Shown: piece by piece, positions 1-6,866 of the stretch
How the letters are laid out: each line of letters opens with the position of its first letter
How positions within the stretch are numbered: the stretch's first letter is position 1
From: Crocinitomicaceae bacterium
Lineage (GTDB): Bacteria > Bacteroidota > Bacteroidia > Flavobacteriales_D > Crocinitomicaceae
Assembly (NCBI GenBank): GCA_011522905.1
Contig: WTIB01000157.1
Span: forward strand, 1-7,528
Direction of reading: 5' to 3'
DNA: 7,528 nt
Notes under the pieces: generated by a model
The model's database searches: none
Seen by the model: the letters and a program-made list of their open reading frames with translations, nothing else
Told to the model about the DNA's origin: nothing
Translations under genes and position numbers: made by a program

Positions 1-144
1 AAATATGACATTAAGGGTGTATTTTTTTTAACCTTAACACAAAATGCTCATTAATAGCACATTATAAGGCGCCGGTGGCTTTTTGTTATTAAATTTTAAT
101 GCTTTCTGAAAATGAACATTGTTATCACACAATAGAAAATCTAC
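1..144. other. Non-coding region downstream of the sugar transporter
   Basis: No reading frame with coding character is visible here on either strand. The stretch is AT-rich and holds two weak inverted repeats: TTAAGG (11-16) facing CCTTAA (32-37) across a T-rich loop, and a GC-rich patch around 68-79. It most likely holds the end of the leftward transcript and the upstream region of whatever lies outside the window. Confidence 0.6.
66..84. terminator. Possible weak transcription terminator
   Basis: A GC-rich patch (AAGGCGCCGGTGGC) is flanked by a T-tract at 80-84 on the plus strand. The minus strand has A-rich sequence before it but no proper T-tract after it. The best stem is only three base pairs (GCC 71-73 with GGC 77-79). 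It lies about 60 bases past the stop codon of the leftward sugar transporter, a sensible place for a terminator, but the stem is too short to be sure and the T-tract suits rightward transcription better. Confidence 0.2.
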
Positions 145-1536
145 TCATGCAGTAAGCGGTCTTTTATTCACAAACCAGGCAAAAAATGCCAAATATGCGA
201 AACATAAAACACCAATAATATAGCTGTTTTGAATCCCAATACTCTCAGACACTGATCCTTGTAGCCAACTTATAATTCCACCTCCCATAATCATCATGAT
301 TAAAAAGCTACTCCCTTGACTTGTGTGTTTCCCTAAACCCCTAACCGATAAAGCAAATATGCAAGGCCATAGTGTACTGCAAAATAAACCCACGCTAGTT
401 ATGGCATAAACACTAATCATGCCTGTTGTTGTCATTCCTATAAATAATGCAACAATTCCAAGAACAGAAAAAATCAACAACATTCTGGCTGCATCCCCTT
501 TACTTGCCATGTCAGCAGCTATTAAAACTAAAATAATGAGTCCATATACATAAAATGGAGTTAAATCATGGTTTGCTATCGCATTTACAAGTAAGAAAAC
601 ACCGAAGGCCAAATAAGGAGCTAAAAAACGTAATATTTTTTGAGCAGACATATTATCTGTAAAAGCCTGAACTGCTCCTGTCCAACGGCCTATCATTAAA
701 CTTGCCCAATAAAGTGAAACATAAGGTGCAATTTCATCTATAGCAAAACCCAATTTGGATTCCATGTAGGCAGGTAAATTTGCTGCGGTAGAAACTTCAA
801 CTCCCACATATAAAAAAATCGCAACCATACCTAAAACCAGCTGAGGATACTGCAACGCAGATTTTTTCGAAGGAGACCCGTCATCAACAGATTCTTCTAC
901 TGTTTCAGGATGCTCTGGTAAGGATGAAAATTTCAGCAGAACTGCAACGACAATAAAAGCCAATCCCAAAATCAAATATGGAACTTTTACACTCTCAATA
1001 CTCATATTTGTGCTGCCCGATGAAGCCGTTCCAAAAATCGCAAAACTTACAATTAATGGTCCGATAGTGGTTCCAAAGTTATTAATTCCCCCTGCAAGAG
1101 TTAACCTTTGTGAACCTGTCTTAACAGGTCCCAAAGCAATTGCCAAAGGATTGGCAACAGTTTGTTGTAAAGAAAATCCTAAACCAACAGTAAAAAGACC
1201 TGCAAGCATTAAGGGATAGGATCCCGTATTTGCTGCCGGATAAAATAACAATGTACCAAGAGCAGAAATTATTAAACCCAAAACCAATCCGTTTTTATAT
1301 CCCATTTTGTTGACTAAATCTTTTCCAATCATGAGTGAAATTCCCATATATATTAAAGACCCCACGGTATAAGAGATATAAAATGCGATAGAAACAAACT
1401 GACTTTGACCTTGTGTCAAGTCAAAAGCCTCTTTAAAAACAGGGATTAAAATATCATTACTTGCAGCTACGAACCCCCAAAAAAAGAAGACTGTAGTTAG
1501 CGTAAATAAGGCACTTTGATTTGATTTGGAAGACAT
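145..1536 (-). CDS. FucP-family sugar MFS transporter (sugar:H+ symporter)
   Basis: Inner-membrane transporter of the fucose/glucose/galactose:H+ symporter family in the major facilitator superfamily. It imports a sugar driven by the proton gradient; the substrate (fucose, glucose, galactose, N-acetylglucosamine or another) cannot be told from sequence. The 463 residues hold about 12 hydrophobic segments, with a hydrophilic central loop near 205-230 (many E, D, S and K) between the two six-helix halves. Family motifs seen are FFFWGF at 17-22, NDILIP at 27-32 with D28 matching FucP Asp46, QQTVANP at 124-130, INNFGTTIGP at 151-160, and LWPCIFALS followed by GLGKHTSQGSS at 389-410. FucP has glutamate (Glu135) where this protein has Q125. 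The start is the ATG at 1536, preceded by an A/T-rich leader without a Shine-Dalgarno sequence. The gene begins 43 bases after the dxs stop on the same strand with no recognisable promoter between, so it may be read from the dxs transcript. Family is sure, substrate is not. Confidence 0.93.
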   Translation of the reverse strand: MSSKSNQSALFTLTTVFFFWGFVAASNDILIPVFKEAFDLTQGQSQFVSIAFYISYTVGSLIYMGISLMIGKDLVNKMGYKNGLVLGLIISALGTLLFYPAANTGSYPLMLAGLFTVGLGFSLQQTVANPLAIALGPVKTGSQRLTLAGGINNFGTTIGPLIVSFAIFGTASSGSTNMSIESVKVPYLILGLAFIVVAVLLKFSSLPEHPETVEESVDDGSPSKKSALQYPQLVLGMVAIFLYVGVEVSTAANLPAYMESKLGFAIDEIAPYVSLYWASLMIGRWTGAVQAFTDNMSAQKILRFLAPYLAFGVFLLVNAIANHDLTPFYVYGLIILVLIAADMASKGDAARMLLIFSVLGIVALFIGMTTTGMISVYAITSVGLFCSTLWPCIFALSVRGLGKHTSQGSSFLIMMIMGGGIISWLQGSVSESIGIQNSYIIGVLCFAYLAFFAWFVNKRPLTA

Positions 1537-1579
1537 AATTTTAACAATTTAGTCGACCAATATAAATGAAAAAATGAGA

Positions 1580-3532
1580 TTAACTGATGTTTTTTTTCAG
1601 TTTTCTGGATTGTTTTGATAAAGAAAGTGTCTTAATGACAGTATCTGCAATACCTCTAGCGTCGTATCCACAATCTGACCACAATTCATTTTGAGTTCCG
1701 TGATGAATATATTGGTCTGGAATTCCCAATCTGATGATTTCCGCTTTGTATTTTTGATCTGTCATAAATTCAATAACAGCAGATCCAAAACCACCCATAA
1801 TACAACCATCCTCAACTGTTATTACCTTGTCAAATTTGGTGAATATTTCATGAAGCATAACTTCATCTATAGGCTTCACAAAACGCATATCATAGTGCGC
1901 AATTGATGCCCCAAGCTCAGTTAATTCTGAAATAGCGGACTGCACAAAGTTTCCGGGATGACCTATTGAAATAATGGCCAAATCAGTTCCATTCGTCAAT
2001 CGTCTGCCCTTGCCAACTGATATTTCTTTCATTGGTTTTTTCCAATCGGTCATTACTCCTTTACCTCTTGGATAGCGAATGACAAAGGGGCCCTTATTCT
2101 CAAGCTGCGACGTATACATCATATTTCTCAGCTCTTCTTCGTTCATTGGTGCAGATATCGTCATGTTTGGAATACACCTCATGTAAGCCAGGTCGTATGC
2201 TCCATGGTGGGTCGCTCCATCAGCGCCCACTAGCCCGGCTCTGTCCAAACAGAATACAACATTCAAGTTTTGGAGAGCTACATCATGTAAAACTTGATCA
2301 TAAGCCCGCTGCATAAATGATGAATAAATATTACAAAACGGAAGCATTCCTTGTGTTGCTAATCCAGCACTAAAAGTTACAGCATGTTGCTCAGCTATTC
2401 CCACATCAAACGCCCTTTTTGGCATCGCCTTCATCATAATGTTCAGTGAGCATCCTGTTGGCATAGCGGGAGTCACTCCCATAATTTTATCATTTTTCTC
2501 CGCCAACTCAACTATAGTATGACCGAAAACATCCTGATACTTCGGAGGCTCAGGACTTTGAGGGATAATTTTAACAATTTCACCCGTTTCTTTATTGAAA
2601 ACCCCTGGTGCATGCCATTTGGTTGGGTTCCCCTCTTCTGAAAACTTAAAGCCCGCACCTTTCTTCGTGATACAATGGAGAATTTTTGGCCCTGGAATGT
2701 CTTTTAAATCTTGCAATACTTTTGCCACCCCAATAACATCATGGCCATCTATCGGTCCAAAATAGCGAAAGTTTAGGGACTCAAATAGGTTACTTTGATT
2801 TAGTAAACTTGACTTCAAAGCTGTTGACACTTTCGTTGCAATTGTCCTTCCATCAGGCCCGAATTTTGAAATTTTTCCTAATAATTTCCAAACCTCATCC
2901 TTCACCTTATTGTAAGTGTGCGAAGTTGTAATATCCGTTAAATATTCTTTTAATGCACCTACATTTGGGTCTATCGACATACAGTTGTCATTCAATACAA
3001 CTAGTAGGTTGGCATCTTTTTCAAATCCAGCATGATTCAGTCCCTCAAAGGCAAGTCCTGCTGTCATGGCACCATCACCAATAACAGCGATGTGTTGGAT
3101 ATTTTTATTTTGATGGTTATTTGCAACAGCCATTCCAAGCGCCGCTGAAATGGAGGTAGATGAATGACCTACTCCAAAAGTATCATAATCACTTTCTGAC
3201 CTCTTTGGGAATCCAGATATTCCACCTTTGCTTCTATTTGTATGAAAAAGGTCTCTTCGTCCGGTTAAAATTTTGTGCCCATAGGCTTGGTGACCAACAT
3301 CCCATACCAGCTGGTCTTCGGGTGTGTTGAAGATGTAATGTAGAGCTACCGTTAGTTCTACAACCCCCAGACTTGCTCCAAAATGGCTATTTCCAATTTC
3401 GGAAATCACGTCAATGATATACTGCCGCAACTCTGTCGAAACTTGTGGCAAGTCTTCGACGGAAAATTTCTCTCGGAGATCCTGAGGAAATTCAATTTGA
3501 CTTAATAAAGAACCGGCCTTGTAATCTGACAT
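1580..3532 (-). CDS. dxs: 1-deoxy-D-xylulose-5-phosphate synthase
   Basis: Cytoplasmic thiamine-diphosphate enzyme that condenses pyruvate and glyceraldehyde 3-phosphate to 1-deoxy-D-xylulose 5-phosphate with loss of CO2. This is the first step of the MEP isoprenoid pathway and the product also feeds thiamine and pyridoxal phosphate synthesis. All three domains are present. The N-terminal domain carries H50 (E. coli H49), H81 in DVGHQAYGHK, GHSSTS at 122-127, and the diphosphate/Mg site GDGAMTAG at 152-159 with N181 in LNDN. The pyrimidine-binding domain carries DVGIAEQHAVT at 376-386 with catalytic E381 (E. coli E370), and DRAGLVGADGATHHG at 430-444. RYPRG lies at 486-490. The C-terminal transketolase domain ends in a lysine/arginine-rich tail of about 15 residues. 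The 650 residues slightly exceed the roughly 620 of E. coli. No key residue is missing. The gene follows the flippase after 81 bases, has its own promoter-like box, and is followed by the sugar transporter. Confidence 0.98.
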   Translation of the reverse strand: MSDYKAGSLLSQIEFPQDLREKFSVEDLPQVSTELRQYIIDVISEIGNSHFGASLGVVELTVALHYIFNTPEDQLVWDVGHQAYGHKILTGRRDLFHTNRSKGGISGFPKRSESDYDTFGVGHSSTSISAALGMAVANNHQNKNIQHIAVIGDGAMTAGLAFEGLNHAGFEKDANLLVVLNDNCMSIDPNVGALKEYLTDITTSHTYNKVKDEVWKLLGKISKFGPDGRTIATKVSTALKSSLLNQSNLFESLNFRYFGPIDGHDVIGVAKVLQDLKDIPGPKILHCITKKGAGFKFSEEGNPTKWHAPGVFNKETGEIVKIIPQSPEPPKYQDVFGHTIVELAEKNDKIMGVTPAMPTGCSLNIMMKAMPKRAFDVGIAEQHAVTFSAGLATQGMLPFCNIYSSFMQRAYDQVLHDVALQNLNVVFCLDRAGLVGADGATHHGAYDLAYMRCIPNMTISAPMNEEELRNMMYTSQLENKGPFVIRYPRGKGVMTDWKKPMKEISVGKGRRLTNGTDLAIISIGHPGNFVQSAISELTELGASIAHYDMRFVKPIDEVMLHEIFTKFDKVITVEDGCIMGGFGSAVIEFMTDQKYKAEIIRLGIPDQYIHHGTQNELWSDCGYDARGIADTVIKTLSLSKQSRKLKKNIS

Positions 3533-3546
3533 AGTTATACTTAATA

Positions 3547-3581
3547 CAAAATTATATTTTTCGACATGATTAACCTAACAA
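3547..3581 (-). promoter_or_regulatory. Putative dxs promoter (Bacteroidota type)
   Basis: Read on the minus strand, TAATTTTG at 3554-3547 is an exact match to the Bacteroidota -7 consensus TAnnTTTG. A TTG at 3581-3579 could be the -33 element, but the 24-base spacer is slightly longer than the usual 17-23. Transcription would start near 3541-3543, giving a leader of only about ten bases before the dxs ATG at 3532. Known: this consensus in Bacteroides and Flavobacterium. Inferred: that this copy is active. Confidence 0.5.
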
Positions 3582-3613
3582 TTACAAGCGAAAAAAGTTT
3601 CAGTAAAATAAAA

Positions 3614-5065
3614 TTATTCAGGTGTATTTACCCTGCGCTCTATGTATACTGCTGTCAAAACAAACATAAGTAATAAACTATTTTGAATAAACAGATTAAC
3701 GGTAAAGTTATCAACCTTGATATATGGAGATAAGAAGAATAATGCCAATGCTAAAGAAATGTAGAAAATAAATTTCTTCAAATTATACGGAATCGGATAG
3801 TGCCTCTGCCCAAGAATATATGAAATAACCATCTGGGTAAAATAAACGATCAAGGTCGCCCATGCACAAGCCATGTAACCGAATTTAGGAATGTAGAGTA
3901 TGTTGATCAATACGGTTAAACTTGCCCCGAATAGAGCGATATAGGCCCCAAATTTTGTTTTTCCGCTGAGCTTAAACCAAATACTTTGATTATAATATAT
4001 CCCCAAGAAAATATTAGCCATTAAAAGTATTGGAACTACTTGAAGACCTACCCAGTAAGTTTCATTTTGAATAAAGTATTTGAAAATATCAATATTAAGA
4101 GTGACCAAAAGGAAGATTCCACAAACAAATGCAATAAATACATTCATTATCTGACTATATATTTTATTTCGATCCTGATTTTTCATTTGACTAAAGAAAA
4201 AGGGCTCTGCCGCATATCGATATGCCTGAAGTAGAATGGCTATAAGCATAGCCAATTTATAAGAGGCACTATATATTCCCACCTGAGCTTCAGCGTAATC
4301 CAAAGAGGAGGGGTTTTCAGGGTTATATAACATTTGTTTTAGGAGAATTCTATCTAAGGTTTCATTTATGATTCCGGCAAATCCTGCTATGGCAAGGGGA
4401 AAGGAAAAAACCAACATTCTTTTCAATAATGACCGGTCAATTCCTCGAATTAAAGTAAAAGACTTAAACAAAAAAATGGGCTTCACTAAAGAAGCAATTA
4501 GATTGGCTAGGAAAATGTAAAAAACACCTTGTTCTGGGTTATTGTAGTCAAACCAAAACAATAAGAAAATTACATTCAGAATAATATTGACTGCAATTGA
4601 AGAAAGCTGAATAATAGAGAATCTTTTCGCCTTTTCCTCAGCCCTTAATTTTGCCAGAGGCAAAGCACTAATGGCATCTATTGAAACAATCGCGCCGAGC
4701 ATCACAATATACTCTCCGTGGCCCTCATAAAGCAACAGAGAAGCAATATCTTGATAGAAAAGAAGAATGATAAGAAAGAAAACAGAATTCAACGAAAGTA
4801 AGGCTGAAAACGCAGTTGAAAAAACATTTTTTTGATCTCCTTCATTTTGAATGAATTTGAAAAATGCTGTTTCCATCCCAAAAGTGAGTATGACAATTAG
4901 AAAAGCGACCCAAGCATACAATTCTGAAACAACACCATAGTCAGCGGGATTAATAAATACATAGGTGTATAGTGGGACCAATAAATAATTTAGAAGACGA
5001 CCAATTATAGATGATAAACCATAGATAGCGATTTCTCCAAATAGTTTTTTTATTGGGTTTGCCAT
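3614..5065 (-). CDS. Polysaccharide flippase-like membrane protein (Wzx/MOP family)
   Basis: Multi-pass inner-membrane protein of the MOP exporter superfamily (oligosaccharide flippase, polysaccharide biosynthesis protein). Members move lipid-linked sugar units across the membrane for O-antigen, capsule or other surface glycans; the substrate here is unknown. The 483 residues contain about 12-14 hydrophobic helices from residue 8 to the end. Features typical of the family are the N-terminal stretch with YGLSSIIGRLLNYLLVPLYT (15-34), ADYGVVSEL (41-49), a cationic loop LRAEEKAKRFS (140-150), DRILLK (238-243), YRYAAEPFFF (282-291) and LSGKTKFGAY (366-375). No polymerase or glycosyltransferase genes lie near, so this is an isolated family member and not part of a visible glycan cluster. 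Its ATG overlaps the stop of the upstream crotonase by one base (TAATG), which indicates co-transcription and probably translational coupling. Family call is firm, function is general. Confidence 0.88.
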   Translation of the reverse strand: MANPIKKLFGEIAIYGLSSIIGRLLNYLLVPLYTYVFINPADYGVVSELYAWVAFLIVILTFGMETAFFKFIQNEGDQKNVFSTAFSALLSLNSVFFLIILLFYQDIASLLLYEGHGEYIVMLGAIVSIDAISALPLAKLRAEEKAKRFSIIQLSSIAVNIILNVIFLLFWFDYNNPEQGVFYIFLANLIASLVKPIFLFKSFTLIRGIDRSLLKRMLVFSFPLAIAGFAGIINETLDRILLKQMLYNPENPSSLDYAEAQVGIYSASYKLAMLIAILLQAYRYAAEPFFFSQMKNQDRNKIYSQIMNVFIAFVCGIFLLVTLNIDIFKYFIQNETYWVGLQVVPILLMANIFLGIYYNQSIWFKLSGKTKFGAYIALFGASLTVLINILYIPKFGYMACAWATLIVYFTQMVISYILGQRHYPIPYNLKKFIFYISLALALFFLSPYIKVDNFTVNLFIQNSLLLMFVLTAVYIERRVNTPE

Positions 5066-5844
5066 TAAGCTTCTCTAAAATTTGCTTTTCGTTTTTCTAA
5101 AAAGGCTCTTGTCCCCTCTTTAAATTCTGTCGTTCCAAAACACTTTCCAAATTCTTCAATTTCAACCTCAAAACCATTAACACCATTTTTGAATCCGGCA
5201 TTCACAGCTTTAATTGCTGAGCGTATGGCCATAGGTGAATTTTTAAGTATTTTTCTTGCAATTCCTTCACAAGTTTCGATTAAATCTTGCTGTTCAACAA
5301 TAGAATTGACCAAGCCAAATTTCAAGGCCTCTTCCGCTGATATCATTCCTGCGGTGAATATCATCTCATTGGCTCTCCCCCTTCCTACAAGTTGGGCTAA
5401 CCTTTGAGTGCCCCCATATCCAGGAATGACTCCCAAAGAAACTTCAGGCAATCCCATTTTCGCGTTTAAACTTGCTACTCGGATGTGCGCAGAAAGCGCG
5501 AGCTCTAGGCCTCCACCTAAAGCAAAACCATTAATGGCCGCTATAATAGGTTTGGGGAAATTTTCGACATAATCAAAAAGAATTTCTTGTCCATGAGAAG
5601 CGAGAACCCCTCCTTCAGCAATTGTAAAATCAGCAAATTCTTTGATGTCTGCACCTGCTACAAAAGCTTTTTCGCCACTCCCAGTTAAAATAATTACTCC
5701 TGTATTTGAATCAGCTTCACAATTTTGAAGCGCCAAATTCAAATCATGAATGGTTTGTTTGTTTAATGCATTTAGCTGAGAAGGACGATTAATTGTAATA
5801 TAGGTAACGAAATCATTCGTTTCGACAGTAATATTTTCAAACAT
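5065..5844 (-). CDS. Enoyl-CoA hydratase/isomerase family protein (crotonase)
   Basis: Cytoplasmic crotonase-fold enzyme, most likely an enoyl-CoA hydratase that adds water to 2-enoyl-CoA in fatty acid or amino acid breakdown. The 259 residues match the usual single-domain length. Seen in the sequence: the N-terminal NRPSQLNALN (19-28), the CoA-binding and oxyanion-hole segment AGADIKEF (63-70), the second oxyanion-hole segment ALGGGLELAL (108-117), and LPEVSLGVIPGYGGTQRL (132-149). Both acid-base glutamates of the hydratase are present, E114 and E134, equivalent to rat Glu144 and Glu164, which favours true hydratase activity over a dehalogenase, decarboxylase or thioesterase relative. No other beta-oxidation gene is adjacent. 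It is the first gene of the leftward block, reads from the divergent promoter region, and overlaps the flippase start by one base. The precise substrate (short-chain enoyl-CoA, crotonyl-CoA or methylglutaconyl-CoA) is not decidable from the window. Confidence 0.93.
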   Translation of the reverse strand: MFENITVETNDFVTYITINRPSQLNALNKQTIHDLNLALQNCEADSNTGVIILTGSGEKAFVAGADIKEFADFTIAEGGVLASHGQEILFDYVENFPKPIIAAINGFALGGGLELALSAHIRVASLNAKMGLPEVSLGVIPGYGGTQRLAQLVGRGRANEMIFTAGMISAEEALKFGLVNSIVEQQDLIETCEGIARKILKNSPMAIRSAIKAVNAGFKNGVNGFEVEIEEFGKCFGTTEFKEGTRAFLEKRKANFREA

Positions 5845-5881
5845 CTGACAGTTTTTAGGCTAAAGATAATAGATAATCTGA

Positions 5882-5908
5882 TTGTACTTTTTATTCACTT
5901 TATATTTG
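5882..5908 (+). promoter_or_regulatory. Putative ctaB operon promoter (Bacteroidota type)
   Basis: TATATTTG at 5901-5908 matches the -7 consensus TAnnTTTG exactly, and a TTG lies at 5882-5884 with a 16-base spacer, one base short of the usual range. Transcription would start near 5913 and give a leader of about 90 bases for ctaB. A second exact -7 match, TAATTTTG at 5960-5967, lies closer to the gene but has no TTG at a suitable distance, so it is the weaker candidate. Confidence 0.4.
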
Positions 5909-5959
5909 TTAATTCGGATATTCTTAAATTTTAGACAATCAAAAACAGCTTATATTTCG

Positions 5960-5978
5960 TAATTTTGCATCAAAATTA
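5960..5978. repeat. Perfect inverted repeat between divergent genes
   Basis: TAATTTTG and CAAAATTA form perfect 8-base arms around the 3-base spacer CAT. Each arm is itself an exact TAnnTTTG -7 box, one on each strand, so the symmetry may simply come from two face-to-face promoter boxes, or may be an operator for a dimeric regulator. A hairpin role is unlikely because the stem is AT-rich and the loop only three bases. Confidence 0.5.
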
Positions 5979-6000
5979 ACCCCGTATCATCGAGCCGCAA
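5971..6000 (-). promoter_or_regulatory. Putative crotonase-flippase promoter (Bacteroidota type)
   Basis: Read on the minus strand, TTG at 6000-5998 is followed by a 19-base spacer and the exact -7 match TAATTTTG at 5978-5971. This is the best promoter match in the window for both boxes and spacing. Transcription would start near 5965 and leave a leader of about 120 bases before the crotonase ATG at 5844. The -33 element ends one base before the ctaB start codon region, so polymerase bound here would cover the start of ctaB. Confidence 0.55.
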
Positions 6001-6001
6001 G

Positions 6002-6844
6002 ATGACGCTTAAAAATTTTTTACTGTTTACGAAATTCAGACTATCTTTTTTGGTTGTCTTATCTGCACTTTCCGGCTATCTATTTGCCGGTGGAAATAAT
6101 CTTGAGGTGATTTTATTATTGATGGCGGGGGGCTCTCTAGTGACGGCTGCCTCTAACGGAGCAAATCAAATCTGGGAAAGAGATTTAGATAAATTAATGA
6201 ACAGGACCTCGAATCGACCCATACCTAGCGGCCATCTTTCAGTTCAAACAGCAATTGTAATTGTTGTCCTGCTCTTTATTTCTGGAACAACACTTTTATG
6301 GATGATTAACCTGAAATCTGCGCTACTGGGTGTTTCCGCATTTTTAAGCTATGTGTTTTTGTACACCCCCTTGAAAACCAGAACACCTTGGGCAGTTTTT
6401 GTTGGTGCTTTTCCGGGAGCAATTCCCCCCATGCTGGGGGCCATTGCGGCTACAGATGCCTTTGGATTTCTTCCAGGCATTTTATTCTTTGTCCAATTCA
6501 CATGGCAATTCCCTCATTTTTGGGCCATCGCATGGGTTACACATGATGATTACCACAAAGCTGGCTTCCAATTATTACCCTCTTCCCAGGGTAAATCAAA
6601 ACAATCTGCTTTTCAAATTATGCTATACTCACTAGCCCTTATTCCATTTAGCTTGACCCCATGGTTGTTTGATTGGACAGGGAATACAACATTTGTAGTT
6701 GCCTCAATTTTAGGTATTCTATTTTTCTTTTACGCGTACAAATTGTTTTTAAACCTTCAAGATTCGGATGCCAGAAAACTTATGTTCGCTTCGTTTGTTT
6801 ATTTACCGATTATTCAGTTTACCTATGTGTTCGATAAGATTTGA
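6002..6844 (+). CDS. ctaB: Heme O synthase (protoheme IX farnesyltransferase)
   Basis: Integral membrane prenyltransferase of the UbiA family (also called CyoE). It joins the farnesyl group of farnesyl diphosphate to the vinyl group of heme B, giving heme O for cytochrome oxidase, which CtaA may turn into heme A. The 280 residues hold about eight or nine hydrophobic segments. The first Asp-rich site reads NQIWERDLDKLMNRT at 55-69 (E59, D61, D63) and binds the Mg-diphosphate; NRPIPSG follows at 71-77. The conserved YTPLKTRTPW (121-130), GAFPGAIPPMLG (135-146), WQFPHFWAIAW (168-178) and the second motif HDDYHKAGFQLLP (181-193) are all present. The ATG at 6002 is the only good in-frame start, since an in-frame stop lies at 5960-5962. 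No Shine-Dalgarno is seen. An oxidase subunit III gene follows after 22 bases, which supports the role. Confidence 0.97.
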   Translation: MTLKNFLLFTKFRLSFLVVLSALSGYLFAGGNNLEVILLLMAGGSLVTAASNGANQIWERDLDKLMNRTSNRPIPSGHLSVQTAIVIVVLLFISGTTLLWMINLKSALLGVSAFLSYVFLYTPLKTRTPWAVFVGAFPGAIPPMLGAIAATDAFGFLPGILFFVQFTWQFPHFWAIAWVTHDDYHKAGFQLLPSSQGKSKQSAFQIMLYSLALIPFSLTPWLFDWTGNTTFVVASILGILFFFYAYKLFLNLQDSDARKLMFASFVYLPIIQFTYVFDKI

Positions 6845-6866
6845 ACCACTAAAAAATTAGAAAGCA

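Noticed and set aside
11..37. TTAAGG / CCTTAA inverted repeat near the left edge
   Set aside because: A six-base AT-rich stem with a 15-base loop is expected by chance in DNA of this composition, and no matching regulator or gene start is visible.
1010..1219. Open frame on the plus strand inside the sugar transporter gene
   Set aside because: It lies antisense to a well-conserved transporter and its product resembles no family; it is a shadow of the coding strand.
1582..1602. Inverted repeat AACTGA / TCAGTT at the end of dxs, considered as a terminator
   Set aside because: The six-base AT-rich stem spans the stop codon, has a nine-base loop of mostly one base, and is not directly followed by a T-tract on the minus strand.
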